Made by a program: the position numbers and the translations under genes
Source: an uncultured Clostridia bacterium
GTDB taxonomy: Bacteria > Bacillota > Clostridia > Christensenellales > Aristaeellaceae
Direction: 5' to 3'
Assembly: GCA_934647165.1 (NCBI GenBank)
Contig: CAKUFA010000037.1
Span: forward strand, 1-27,607
Length of the DNA stretch: 27,607 nt
Shown: one piece after another, positions 7,186 to 15,389 of the stretch
How positions within the stretch are numbered: position 1 is the stretch's first letter
How the letters are laid out: each line of letters begins with the position of its first letter
The notes under the pieces: model-generated
Database searches by the model: none
The model's input: the letters and a program-made list of their open reading frames with translations, nothing else
Told to the model about the DNA's origin: nothing

Positions 7186-7220
7186 AAAAAACGACCGGAG
7201 CTTTGCATGCAAAACTCCAG
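7186..7220 (-). terminator. Terminator of the SH3-repeat protein gene
   Basis: On the minus strand, CTGGAG (7220-7215) pairs with CTCCGG (7200-7195), and the T/A-rich inner part TTTTGC...GCAAAG extends the stem. A T-run follows at 7191-7186. It is 20 bp past the stop at 7241. Confidence 0.75.
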
Positions 7221-7240
7221 CCCGTTATTTCTGCATTGCT

Positions 7241-8995
7241 TTACTGCCATGCCAGCGTGCTGTCCACCCAACCGCCTGCCGTGCCGGTATAGGCATACAC
7301 CAGCGGCTGCGCAGTTCGCTCGGCAAAGCTCAGCGTTTCGCCCTTGTGGAAAACGCTCATCTGCGTTCCATCCTGCGTGTAGCAAACCACATCCTCCTGA
7401 AGCTTCCTCCGATTGGGTCTGGACGTTTTCGGTTCGCCGCCCAAATCGCTCAGCGCCATGTAGCCGCTCCGCCCGTCCTGCATTCGCACATGCGCCAGCT
7501 TGTGATCAATGCCCAGTACCTCGGCCTTCGTCCCTTGGTCATAGGTACAGCTGATTCCCTGCGCCACGCCGTCCACACTGTCCATATACAATGCAGAACG
7601 GTTTTTCCGCACTGTGGCCAGGGGCGGCGCCATCGTGCCGCCATCCGCCTCCCAGCTGTAATCGAGGTATTTCGTCATCACCCAGCCGCACTTGCCCTCA
7701 ATGCCCACATAGGCCCATCCTTTGGCTTCGGTTGTAGTGTAGAGAAAGGTCACGCTGGTTCCCGCGTAATATTTGCCAAGGGACAGTGCGCTCTTGCTGG
7801 GTGAAACGCGCAGGTTCAGCCGCTTGGTTGCATCGTCGCTGCGCACCAGTGCGCTTGTCATATTGTCTGTCATGCACACTTCCTTCAGGCGCATCCAGCC
7901 GGTTTTCCCATCGTCATACAGCACTTGCACGTAGCTTTTATTCTCCGGAATAGCTTGCAGGAACACAAGCTCACCCTTTTGCACCTGCCCAATCACCTGC
8001 TGACCATCATCCCCCGCATACACATCGCGGCTGGTTGCGCCATTGTAAAGGTATACCTGTGCGCGCATGCCGCCTTCCGTCCACCTGCTTGCCCGATCCG
8101 AGCCGCGCAGCACATTTTGGCTTTCCATCCAGCCGCTCAAGTTTCCAAATTGAACTTGCAAAAAACCGCCTTGCTCCCCCGTCACCTGCACCTCTACACC
8201 GTCAAACACGGTAGCTATGACTGTCGCGGAGGCATTCGGCGCACTTCTGAGCATCAGATACGGCCTGCATTCCTCGTAATTCTCCATGCTTTGCACCGGG
8301 ACATACAACTGCCCCATGGAGCGATCTCCCTGCGGCGTTGCGTCCGACGCTTCCCGATACACAGCAAAGCTTGTGGGCAGCGTTGCCGCATCCATTCCTG
8401 CCAGCGTAATGTCATACACATTGTAGCAGCCTTTGTTTGTAACATTGTCCTTCACGGTTTTAGCGCTGAAAAAGAGATTTGTTCCGTCATTCTTCGTTAT
8501 GTTCGTCAGCCACCAGCCATCCGTTGCATAGAAGAACCTGTAGGTCGTGCCGTCGGCATACACAAGCTTGAAATTTCTGCTGCCATCACACTGACTCACC
8601 TGATAGTCGTCATAATGATACTCCACTGCCTCCGGCAGCAAGGTGGGCGCGCCCGCATCCTGCCTCACTGCTCCGGCCGAAAACACCGCCACCCACGCGC
8701 CATCCAGATTGTTGAAAACTCCCAGAACGTATTTTCCATCCTGGCGGAGCAACACCTGCCCGCACGACCATTTGCCAAAGCGCATAACGGCATAGCCGTC
8801 CACTACACCGGCCTGCTCGTAGCCGCTGCCTTGCACTGCGCCCAGCAGCTCCGCAGGCCACGCATCCACAAAATGCAGCAGATAGGATGGGTTCTTTGCG
8901 TTTTCTGCCGCAAACCAGTCCGGAATTTCCTCACTAACGGCCGCAGATATTCCCATCACGCACAGGCAGAGCATAAGCGCAAGCAGTCGTTTCAT
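7241..8995 (-). CDS. Secreted protein with tandem SH3-like repeats
   Basis: A 584-aa exported protein. Residues 1-21 form a Sec signal peptide (basic MKRLL, hydrophobic core, cleavage near SAAVSEE). Residues 25-230 are a beta-rich region I cannot assign. The rest is a run of bacterial SH3-like units, each ending in a GW or GY motif: about 242-297 (LMLRSAPNAS ... GWM), 312-373 (GWMRL), 388-446 (LNLRVSPSKSA ... GWV), 455-518 (GYMALSDL) and 532-584 (GWVDSTL). SH3b units usually bind cell-wall peptides or other surface ligands. No catalytic wall hydrolase domain is visible. AGGAG (9012-9008) precedes ATG 8995. The gene is downstream of, but insulated from, the ribosomal operon by a terminator. 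Confidence 0.8.
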   Translation of the reverse strand: MKRLLALMLCLCVMGISAAVSEEIPDWFAAENAKNPSYLLHFVDAWPAELLGAVQGSGYEQAGVVDGYAVMRFGKWSCGQVLLRQDGKYVLGVFNNLDGAWVAVFSAGAVRQDAGAPTLLPEAVEYHYDDYQVSQCDGSRNFKLVYADGTTYRFFYATDGWWLTNITKNDGTNLFFSAKTVKDNVTNKGCYNVYDITLAGMDAATLPTSFAVYREASDATPQGDRSMGQLYVPVQSMENYEECRPYLMLRSAPNASATVIATVFDGVEVQVTGEQGGFLQVQFGNLSGWMESQNVLRGSDRASRWTEGGMRAQVYLYNGATSRDVYAGDDGQQVIGQVQKGELVFLQAIPENKSYVQVLYDDGKTGWMRLKEVCMTDNMTSALVRSDDATKRLNLRVSPSKSALSLGKYYAGTSVTFLYTTTEAKGWAYVGIEGKCGWVMTKYLDYSWEADGGTMAPPLATVRKNRSALYMDSVDGVAQGISCTYDQGTKAEVLGIDHKLAHVRMQDGRSGYMALSDLGGEPKTSRPNRRKLQEDVVCYTQDGTQMSVFHKGETLSFAERTAQPLVYAYTGTAGGWVDSTLAWQ

Positions 8996-9081
8996 TTAAC
9001 CATTTTCTCCTCTCGGTAAACATCTGTCAACCATTCAACGAAAAGGGCTGGATAAATCCTGCACGCTTTTCCCATTTTTAC

Positions 9082-9117
9082 AAAAAAAGAGAGGATACGC
9101 TGAACGCGCTCCTCTCT
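9082..9117 (-). terminator. Terminator of the S10-spc operon
   Basis: On the minus strand, AGAGAGGA (9117-9110 complement) pairs with TCCTCTCT (9095-9088 complement) across a 14-nt loop, followed by seven T (9088-9082). It lies 32 bp after the rpmJ stop and ends the long ribosomal transcript. Confidence 0.9.
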
Positions 9118-9148
9118 GCTTGCACACTTTGCTAAAAGCCCGATGCAA

Positions 9149-9262
9149 TTAACCCTGCTTCTGCTTGTGCTTGGGGTTTTCGCAGATGACCATGACCTTG
9201 CCCTTACGCTTGATGATCTTGCACTTTTCACAAATCGGCTTCACAGACGGCCTGACCTTCAT
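9149..9262 (-). CDS. rpmJ: 50S ribosomal protein L36
   Basis: A 37-aa protein, MKVRPSVKPICEKCK..., the smallest ribosomal protein and the typical length for the family. Cys11, Cys14, Cys27 and His32 make the zinc-binding (C+) form. AAGGAGG lies just upstream of ATG 9262. It is the last gene of the cluster here. In most Bacillota it is followed by rpsM, rpsK, rpsD, rpoA and rplQ, but here a terminator follows. Confidence 0.97.
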   Translation of the reverse strand: MKVRPSVKPICEKCKIIKRKGKVMVICENPKHKQKQG

Positions 9263-9289
9263 GTTCAGTTACCTCCTTGCAGTAGTTTA

Positions 9290-9511
9290 TCAGCCCTTGC
9301 TGCGCCAGGTGATCCGACCACGGGTCAGATCATAGGGCGAAAGCTCGATGGTCACTTTGTCACCGGGATAAATGCGGATGAAGTTCATGCGCATTTTACC
9401 GGAAATATGCGCCAGAATCTGGTGGCCGTTGGGCAGCTCCACCTGAAACATGGCATTGGGAAGGGCCTCGATGACCTTGCCTTCCATTTCGATGACGTCG
9501 CTCTTGGACAA
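9290..9511 (-). CDS. infA: Translation initiation factor IF-1
   Basis: A 73-aa OB-fold protein that occupies the A site of the 30S subunit during initiation. The family pattern is complete: SKSDVIEMEGKVIEALPNAMF, then GHQILAHISGKMRMNFIRIY and LTRGRITWR. I place the start at TTG 9511, because AAGGAGGG (9525-9518) lies 6 nt upstream and the length then matches the usual 72 aa. The longer frame from GTG 9529 would run through its own ribosome site. The stop of the KOW gene (9516-9514) falls between that site and the start, so translation is probably coupled. A TTG start on an initiation-factor gene is worth noting. Confidence 0.95.
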   Translation of the reverse strand: MSKSDVIEMEGKVIEALPNAMFQVELPNGHQILAHISGKMRMNFIRIYPGDKVTIELSPYDLTRGRITWRSKG

Positions 9512-9513
9512 CT

Positions 9514-9816
9514 TCAGCCCTCCTTGCACAGCGGCTGGTCGATTTCAAGCCCCGCGGCTTTCAGCGCCTTGCGCAAGTCGCTGTCGAGCAGTTGATGGCT
9601 GCTAAGGCCATCAGCGATGCCCGAAACCACCACGGGCTTGGGGTGCAGATGCTTGACTTTCTTTTTCTTGGGATGCGCCAGTTTACGCGTCAGGCCATCA
9701 GCCATCAGCACATACTGGTCGTCCACCACTTGAAGGACAACGAAGCAGCGCCCCGCGTCCCGTCCCTGCCGGGAGAGAACCACGCGACCAATCTCCATCG
9801 GGAGGCGCTCCATCAT
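9514..9816 (-). CDS. KOW-domain, L14e-like RNA-binding protein
   Basis: A 100-aa basic protein. The N-terminal third is a KOW fold (IGRVVLSRQGRDAGRCFVVL), like the archaeal L14e/L6e/L27e group, followed by a lysine cluster (HPKKKKVKHLHPKP). Genes of this kind sit between map and infA in many Clostridia, and their role is not established; ribosome or rRNA binding is the usual inference. ATG 9816 overlaps the map stop by 4 nt (ATGA) and a GGAGGAGG site lies in the end of map, so the two are translationally coupled. Confidence 0.88.
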   Translation of the reverse strand: MMERLPMEIGRVVLSRQGRDAGRCFVVLQVVDDQYVLMADGLTRKLAHPKKKKVKHLHPKPVVVSGIADGLSSHQLLDSDLRKALKAAGLEIDQPLCKEG

Positions 9817-10589
9817 TCCTCCTCCTTCCAGGTAAAGCCCGGATACGTGAGGATTTCAGGCAGTCCGTCCTCGTTGATGGCGATGGTATGTTCATAGTGG
9901 GAGCAGAGACTGCCGTCGCGGGTGCGGAAGCACCACTCGTCGTCATCCACTGTCACCCGCCAATCCCCAGCGGAGATCATCGGCTCAATGGCAATGGTCA
10001 TGCCTTTACGAAGCCTGAGGCCGTGTCCCGGCTCGCCAAAGTTGTACACGGCAGGATCTTCGTGCATTTCCCGGCCAATACCGTGCCCCGTCAGGTCGCG
10101 AATCACGCCGCAGCCATGGCTTTCCGCCCAAGACTGGATCGCATGACCCACATCTCCCAGCCGGTTGCCTGCCACTGCCTGGCGCGCGCCTTTCCAGAAG
10201 CACTGCTCAGTGATCTCAATGAGGGCTTCCGCCTGCGCAGAAATTTCCCCCACGCCCATGGTAAACGCGCTGTCCGCCTGCCAACCGTCCAGCACCAGCC
10301 CACAATCAATGCTGATGATGGAGCCTTCCTTCAGGATCTGCTTTTCCGAAGGAATTCCGTGAACAATCTGTTCGTCCACACTGGTGCACAGTGTGGCGGG
10401 ATAGCCCTCGTAATGCAGGAACGAAGGAATGGCGTGATTCTTGCGAATGAGCTGTTCGGCATACACATCCAGCGCAGCCGTGCTCATGCCAGGTTTCACA
10501 GCTTCACGGAGCTTTTGCAGCACCTCGTAGAGGAGTGCTCCGGCCTCGCGCATTTTCCCAATCTGATCAGGATTTTTCAAGCTAATCAT
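9813..10589 (-). CDS. map: Methionine aminopeptidase, type I
   Basis: A 258-aa cytosolic metallopeptidase that removes the initiator Met from nascent proteins with small second residues. The five metal ligands are in place: Asp95 (SIDCG), Asp106 (ADSAF), His169 (TGHGIG), Glu202 (IEPM) and Glu233 (HYEHT). His78 in VHGIP is the conserved substrate-side histidine. The length is that of a plain catalytic domain without an N-terminal zinc extension. ATG 10589 overlaps the adk stop by 4 nt. Confidence 0.97.
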   Translation of the reverse strand: MISLKNPDQIGKMREAGALLYEVLQKLREAVKPGMSTAALDVYAEQLIRKNHAIPSFLHYEGYPATLCTSVDEQIVHGIPSEKQILKEGSIISIDCGLVLDGWQADSAFTMGVGEISAQAEALIEITEQCFWKGARQAVAGNRLGDVGHAIQSWAESHGCGVIRDLTGHGIGREMHEDPAVYNFGEPGHGLRLRKGMTIAIEPMISAGDWRVTVDDDEWCFRTRDGSLCSHYEHTIAINEDGLPEILTYPGFTWKEEE

Positions 10590-11212
10590 TGTTTGACCCC
10601 TAAGGTATTCAGGATCGTGCCGAAAATGGCATCCACATCCTGCGCTCCGTCAACGCGGTGCAGCAGTTTTTGATCCTGATAGTAGCTGACAAGCGGCGCC
10701 GTCTGCTCATGATACACCTTCAGACGTCTGAGCACCGTCTCCGGCTTGTCATCGTCACGCTGCACAAGCGGTTCGCCGCACTTTTCGCACTTATCGCCTT
10801 GCAGGTGGGACACATGATACGTGGCTCCGCAATGCAGACACACGCGCCGACCGCTGAGCCGTTTGACAAGGTGATCGTCTTCCACATGCAGCTCCACCAC
10901 CGCGTCAATGTTGGCAAAATTCGCCAACGCTTCCGCTTGGGGCACTGTCCGCGGAAATCCGTCCAGGATATAGCCATTCGCGCAATCGCACTGCGCAAGA
11001 CGATCTTTCACAATGTCAATCACAACTTCATCGGGCACAAGCTTGCCTGCATCAATGTAGGCCTTGGCTTTCAGACCGGTGGGCGTTTCTTCCTTGATGG
11101 CTCTGCGGAGGATATCCCCCGTGGAAATCTGCGGAATGTTCAGCTTTGCGCAAATGCGCTGTGCCTGTGTGCCCTTCCCGGCTCCGGGAGGTCCCAGAAA
11201 GATGATGTTCAT
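10586..11212 (-). CDS. adk: Adenylate kinase
   Basis: A 208-aa enzyme that converts ATP + AMP to 2 ADP. It has the P-loop GPPGAGKGT (7-15), the AMP-binding region STGDILRRAI (30-39), DGFPRT (84-89) and the LID zinc site Cys125, Cys128, Cys142 and Cys145 (CLHC, CEKC), which is the Gram-positive form. I place the start at ATG 11212 with AAGGAG upstream; the same frame runs open to 11296, but that stretch has no ribosome site and no adk homology. It is separated from secY by 137 bp with an inverted repeat and overlaps map by 4 nt. Confidence 0.97.
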   Translation of the reverse strand: MNIIFLGPPGAGKGTQAQRICAKLNIPQISTGDILRRAIKEETPTGLKAKAYIDAGKLVPDEVVIDIVKDRLAQCDCANGYILDGFPRTVPQAEALANFANIDAVVELHVEDDHLVKRLSGRRVCLHCGATYHVSHLQGDKCEKCGEPLVQRDDDKPETVLRRLKVYHEQTAPLVSYYQDQKLLHRVDGAQDVDAIFGTILNTLGVKQ

Positions 11213-11303
11213 TCTGTTGCTCCTTTCCAGCGTGTGCAGCAGCAACACAAAATATGCCTGCCGCAGCAACACGTCCGTTACCCCGGCGCGTTTCACCCAT
11301 CAA

Positions 11304-11340
11304 GCCATGCACCGGGCTTTTGCAAGCGTCGGTGCATGGC
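11304..11340 (-). repeat. Perfect inverted repeat between secY and adk
   Basis: GCCATGCACCG and CGGTGCATGGC form an 11-bp perfect stem around a 15-nt loop that contains a further GCTT/AAGC pair. There is no T-run on the minus strand, so it is not a standard terminator. It begins 10 bp after the secY stop. Confidence 0.7.
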
Positions 11341-11349
11341 TGATGCATT

Positions 11350-12630
11350 TTACATGAATCCGATGTTGTCCATATCCATGTCGATGCCGCGGACACTCAT
11401 CTCGCCCTGGATGGTGCGGACGGTTTCCAGCGCCACGCTCACAGCAATCAGGATGGACGAAGCGGCAAAGGGCACGCTCGTCTGCAGCTGAGCCGTCAGC
11501 AGGGTAGGCACCGCAGCCAGGATCGCCAGGAACAGGGCGGCAAACAGGTTCAGGCGGTTCACTGTGGTCTGCAGATACTGGCGGATGTTCTTGCCGCGGG
11601 TACCGGGGATCACAGCGCCCTGCATGAGCAGCTGTTCAGCCTGCTGCTTGGGATCGAAGCTGATGGAGGAGTAGAAGAACGTGAACGCCACAATCAGCAG
11701 TGCGGAAATAATCATATACCACACGCTGCCGGTGTTCATGTAGCGGGACCACCAAATGTAGGCGCCGCTGTTGGTGCCGCCAATCAGCTGGATGATCGTT
11801 CCGGGGAACGCCAGGAAGCTGTAGGCGAAGATCAGGGGCAGCACACCGACGCTGACGACCTTCAGGCTCATGTGGGTGCTCTGACCGCCGTACACACGGC
11901 GACCCTTCACCTGCTTGGCGATTTGCAGCGGAATGCGGCGCTCGCCCATGTCCACGAAGGTAACGACAACGGTCATGATGATAGCCACCACGATGATGCT
12001 CACCGCGCTGAGCCAGGCAGACGCCGTTCCGGTAGAGAAGGCGGCGCTGAAGCTCTTCACGATGCCGTTGAACAGGTTGGAAATGATGCCCACAAAGATG
12101 AGCAGCGAAATGCCGTTGCCCACACCCTTGTCGGTGATGCGCTCGCCGATCCACATAGCCAGGGCAGAACCGCCTGCCATGCTCACGCCAACCAGCACAT
12201 AGTTCAGCCAGCCGGACTTCACATAGCCCAGGCCTGCCACCAGACCGATGGCCTGCACGGCGGCCAAGCCAACCGTAACATAACGGGTGATGCGGGCAAT
12301 TTTCTCACGGCCACCCTCTTCGTCCTTCTGCATACGCTCCAGCGCCGGAATAGCGATGGTCAGCAGCTGCATGATAATGGACGCATTGATGTAGGGCGTG
12401 ATGCCCATGGCCATGATCGTCATCTGGGAAAATGCGTTACCGGTCATCATGTTGACCAGCTCCAGCAGAGGCAGAGTGCTGGCGTTGGTGCTGGAGAGCA
12501 CCTTCGCCGCATCCACACCGGGCGCCGGGATCACGCCGACCAGGCGGAAGAGAATCAGCATACCAAAGGTGTACAGAATCTTTTTCCGCAGGTCAGGGAT
12601 CTTCCACATCTTCTTGAGGCTCTGAATCAT
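11350..12630 (-). CDS. secY: Preprotein translocase subunit SecY
   Basis: A 426-aa channel subunit of the Sec translocon, with ten transmembrane helices expected and visible as hydrophobic blocks. Family marks include the N-terminal MIQSLKKMWKIPDLRKKILYT, the plug-region sequence following VIPAPGVDA, GITPYINASIIMQLL, the cytosolic GERITDKGVGNGISLLIF loop and the C-terminal MSVRGIDMD tail. It starts 1 bp after the rplO stop, which is normal spc order and suggests coupled translation. SecE and SecG are not in the window. Confidence 0.97.
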   Translation of the reverse strand: MIQSLKKMWKIPDLRKKILYTFGMLILFRLVGVIPAPGVDAAKVLSSTNASTLPLLELVNMMTGNAFSQMTIMAMGITPYINASIIMQLLTIAIPALERMQKDEEGGREKIARITRYVTVGLAAVQAIGLVAGLGYVKSGWLNYVLVGVSMAGGSALAMWIGERITDKGVGNGISLLIFVGIISNLFNGIVKSFSAAFSTGTASAWLSAVSIIVVAIIMTVVVTFVDMGERRIPLQIAKQVKGRRVYGGQSTHMSLKVVSVGVLPLIFAYSFLAFPGTIIQLIGGTNSGAYIWWSRYMNTGSVWYMIISALLIVAFTFFYSSISFDPKQQAEQLLMQGAVIPGTRGKNIRQYLQTTVNRLNLFAALFLAILAAVPTLLTAQLQTSVPFAASSILIAVSVALETVRTIQGEMSVRGIDMDMDNIGFM

Positions 12631-12631
12631 A

Positions 12632-13072
12632 TCAGATCACCTCGGCTTTCCCGCCGAGTGCCTCGATCTTCTCCTTTGCCGTGGCGGTGAACTTCGCAGC
12701 CTGAACGGTAAGCTTCTTGGTCAGCTCGCCGTTGCCCATGATCTTCAGACCGTCCAGCGTCTTCTTGATGATGCCAGCGTCGATCAGGGACTGTGCAGTA
12801 ACCACATCGCCATCGTTGAAGATTTCAAGGCGTTCAACGTTCACGCAGGCATATTCGGTGCCAAAGACATTGTTGAAGCCCTTCTTAGGCACACGACGAT
12901 ACAGAGGCATCTGGCCGCCCTCAAAGCCGGGGCGCTTGCCGCCGCCGGAGCGCGCCTTCGCGCCCTTGTGGCCCTTGCCGGAGGTCTTGCCCAGACCAGA
13001 GCCCACGCCGCGGCCCAGGCGCTTGGGCGCCGTGGTGGAACCGACAGCGGGGGTCAACTCGTGCAGTTTCAT
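12632..13072 (-). CDS. rplO: 50S ribosomal protein L15
   Basis: A 146-aa late-assembly 50S protein. The Gly/Lys-rich N-terminus (RLGRGVGSGLGKTSGKGHKG) threads into 23S rRNA, and the C-terminal half is a compact fold. Length is typical. It lies 15 bp after rpmD. Confidence 0.97.
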   Translation of the reverse strand: MKLHELTPAVGSTTAPKRLGRGVGSGLGKTSGKGHKGAKARSGGGKRPGFEGGQMPLYRRVPKKGFNNVFGTEYACVNVERLEIFNDGDVVTAQSLIDAGIIKKTLDGLKIMGNGELTKKLTVQAAKFTATAKEKIEALGGKAEVI

Positions 13073-13087
13073 TGGGGTTTCCCTCCT

Positions 13088-13270
13088 TTACTCGTTCACT
13101 TCTTCGACCTTCACCATGTGCTTCACGGCAAAGATCTGCCCGCGGACAGCGGCGTTGTCAGGCTGCATAACAGTCTGACCCACCTTGCGCAGGCCCAGCG
13201 CCGCCACCGTGGCCTTATGCTTGGGCAGGCTGGCGATGGGAGACTTCGTCAAGGTAATCTTGAGTTTCAT
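13088..13270 (-). CDS. rpmD: 50S ribosomal protein L30
   Basis: A 60-aa protein starting MKLKITLTKSPIASLPKHK. ATG 13270 is chosen over the longer open frame because the homologous N-terminus begins there and GGAGGAA lies upstream. It is the usual partner between rpsE and rplO. The length matches bacterial L30. Confidence 0.96.
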   Translation of the reverse strand: MKLKITLTKSPIASLPKHKATVAALGLRKVGQTVMQPDNAAVRGQIFAVKHMVKVEEVNE

Positions 13271-13283
13271 CGTTCCTTCCTCC

Positions 13284-13781
13284 TTAGCCCAGCAGTTCTT
13301 CCACGGTCTTGCCGCGCATCTTGGCAATCTGCTCCGCGCTGTGCAGAAGCTTAAGCGCTTCCAGGGTTGCCTTCACCATGTTGATGGGGTTGTTGGTACC
13401 GAAGGACTTCGTGCGAATATCCTTCACACCAGCCAGCTCCAGCACGGCACGAGCCGCGCCGCCGGCGATCACGCCGGTGCCTTCGGGAGCAGGCAGCAGC
13501 ACGCACTTGGCAGTGCTGTAGTAGCCGGTGCTCTCATGAGGGATGCTGGTATTGTTGAGCGGCACGGTAATCATGTGCTTCTTGGCATCCTCGCCAGCCT
13601 TGCGAATGGCCTCGGGGATTTCAGCAGCCTTGCCCATGCCCGCGCCGACACGGCCGTTTTCATCGCCGACCACGACCAGCGCAGAGAACCGCATGTTGCG
13701 GCCGCCCTTCACCGTCTTGGACACGCGATTGACAGCGACCAGTCTTTCCTTGAATTCGCTGACCTGTTCGTAGCGTTGCAT
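13284..13781 (-). CDS. rpsE: 30S ribosomal protein S5
   Basis: A 165-aa protein at the mRNA entry side of the 30S. It has the N-terminal double-stranded RNA-binding segment (FKERLVAVNRVSKTVKGGR), the VGAGMGKA loop linked to ram and spectinomycin phenotypes in other bacteria, and a C-terminal alpha/beta domain (GTGVIAGGAARAVLELAGV). Length is normal. Confidence 0.97.
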   Translation of the reverse strand: MQRYEQVSEFKERLVAVNRVSKTVKGGRNMRFSALVVVGDENGRVGAGMGKAAEIPEAIRKAGEDAKKHMITVPLNNTSIPHESTGYYSTAKCVLLPAPEGTGVIAGGAARAVLELAGVKDIRTKSFGTNNPINMVKATLEALKLLHSAEQIAKMRGKTVEELLG

Positions 13782-13799
13782 TTGCGTGTGTCCTCCTTT

Positions 13800-14168
13800 T
13801 TAGAAATCGAGTCCGGCTTCACGGGCGCCCGCGGCAACTTCCGCCACGCGGCCAGTGTACACATAGCCGCCGCGGTCGAACACCACGGTCTTGATGCCGG
13901 CCTGGACAGCACGCTCACCCAGGAGCTTACCAACCTTCTTGGCGGCGCCCTTCTTGTCAACATCCTCCAGCTGACCCTTCAGCGCGGGATCCACCGTGGA
14001 TGCGCTCACCAGCGTCACGCCCTTCACATCGTCGATGATCTGAGCGTAGATGTGATTCAGGCTGCGATACACGGATAGACGCGGCATATCAGGGGTGCCG
14101 CTGATCTTTTTGCGAACCCGCGCGTGACGAATCACGCGAACTTCATTCCGGTCACGCTTTTTGAACAT
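13800..14168 (-). CDS. rplR: 50S ribosomal protein L18
   Basis: A 122-aa 5S rRNA-binding protein. It has the basic N-terminus (MFKKRDRNEVRVIRHARVRKK), RLSVYRSLNHIYAQIIDD and the terminal FDRGGYVYTGRVAEVAAGAR signature. Together with L5 (rplE) it forms the 5S particle. Confidence 0.97.
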   Translation of the reverse strand: MFKKRDRNEVRVIRHARVRKKISGTPDMPRLSVYRSLNHIYAQIIDDVKGVTLVSASTVDPALKGQLEDVDKKGAAKKVGKLLGERAVQAGIKTVVFDRGGYVYTGRVAEVAAGAREAGLDF

Positions 14169-14182
14169 TCTGCAGTCACTCC

Positions 14183-14728
14183 TTACTTCTTACCGGTCTT
14201 GCCTTCCTTGCGGCGGATGTGCTCACCCGTATACTTGATGCCCTTGCCCAGATAGGGTTCAGGCTTACGGATGGCGCGGATATCCGCGGCAAGGTTGCCC
14301 ACCTGCTGCTTGGAGATGCCCTTCACGATGATGGTGTTGGGGTTGGGGGTCTCAAAGCTGATGTTTTCGGGGGCATCGAGGATCACGGGATGGGAGAAGC
14401 CGATGTTGATGGTCAGCTTCTTGCCGCCTTCAGCCGCGGCGCGATAACCGGTGCCAACCAACTCCAGACTCTTGGAGAAGCCGTCGGTCACGCCGACAAC
14501 CATGTTGTGCACCAGCGCACGGTACAGGCCGTGCATAGCCTTGTGGGGCTTGGAATCGGTGGGGCGTTCGAGGGTCACCACATTGCCCTCCTGCTTCACG
14601 GTGATGGCGCTGTTCACCTGCTGGGACAGGGTACCCTTGGGACCCTTGACCGTCACCAGGTTATCGTCACCGACCGTAACCGTCACGCCCGCGGGGACAT
14701 GAATCGGAAGTCTTCCGATACGAGACAT
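14183..14728 (-). CDS. rplF: 50S ribosomal protein L6
   Basis: A 181-aa protein of two related alpha/beta domains near the factor-binding site. MSRIGRLPIHVPAGVTV at the N-terminus and the signature PEPYLGKGIKYTGE near the end are diagnostic. Confidence 0.97.
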   Translation of the reverse strand: MSRIGRLPIHVPAGVTVTVGDDNLVTVKGPKGTLSQQVNSAITVKQEGNVVTLERPTDSKPHKAMHGLYRALVHNMVVGVTDGFSKSLELVGTGYRAAAEGGKKLTINIGFSHPVILDAPENISFETPNPNTIIVKGISKQQVGNLAADIRAIRKPEPYLGKGIKYTGEHIRRKEGKTGKK

Positions 14729-14755
14729 ATTCGCACCTCCATTGACGTGTCGGTT

Positions 14756-15157
14756 TTACCAGATGTAAGCCAGCACTTCGCCGCCCATGGCGTTCTTGCG
14801 GGCTTCCTTGTCCGTCATCAGACCCTTGCTGGTGCTGACGATGGCGATTCCAAGGCCGCCGAGGACCTTGGGCAGCTCCTCGCAGCGCGCGTAAACGCGC
14901 AGACCGGGCTTGCTGATGCGTTTGAGACCATTGATAACGGGGGTCTGCTTCCCGTTGACGTACTTCAGGGTGATCTTGATAGAGCCCTGCAGGCCGTCGT
15001 CCACATAGTCAACCGCCTTGATGTAGCCTTCGTTCAGCAGGATCTTGGCGATGGCCTTCTTGGTGTTGCTGGCCGGCAGCGTGACCGTGTCGTGCTTGGC
15101 GACCTGGGCATTGCGGATCCGGGTGAGCATATCGCCGATGGGATCACTAATAACCAT
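14756..15157 (-). CDS. rpsH: 30S ribosomal protein S8
   Basis: A 133-aa 16S rRNA central-domain binder. It has ISDPIGDMLTRIRNAQ at the N-terminus and the signature IVSTSKGLMTDKEAR near the end, before the GGEVLAYIW tail. In E. coli S8 represses the spc operon; no matching target was examined here. Confidence 0.97.
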   Translation of the reverse strand: MVISDPIGDMLTRIRNAQVAKHDTVTLPASNTKKAIAKILLNEGYIKAVDYVDDGLQGSIKITLKYVNGKQTPVINGLKRISKPGLRVYARCEELPKVLGGLGIAIVSTSKGLMTDKEARKNAMGGEVLAYIW

Positions 15158-15185
15158 GGTTTAACCTCCTTCCGTTCTTCTCCGC

Positions 15186-15371
15186 TTACCAGCTGGCCTT
15201 GCGGACACCGGGGATTTGGCCCTTGTAGGCCAGCTCTCTGAAGCAGATACGGCACACACCGTACTTGCGCAGCACCGAGTGCGGACGACCGCACAGACGG
15301 CAGCGGGTATAAGCACGGGTGGAGAACTTGGGAGTCCTCGACTGCTTGAGTTTCATGCTCAGCTTAGCCAC
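15186..15371 (-). CDS. rpsZ: 30S ribosomal protein S14, zinc-binding type Z
   Basis: A 61-aa short S14 with two cysteine pairs, CRLC and CRIC, holding one zinc ion. This is the C+ form used by Gram-positive bacteria under zinc-replete conditions; the longer C-minus form is about 89-101 aa. It lies between rplE and rpsH, the normal place. Confidence 0.97.
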   Translation of the reverse strand: MAKLSMKLKQSRTPKFSTRAYTRCRLCGRPHSVLRKYGVCRICFRELAYKGQIPGVRKASW

Positions 15372-15389
15372 TTATTTTTCCTCCTTCAA

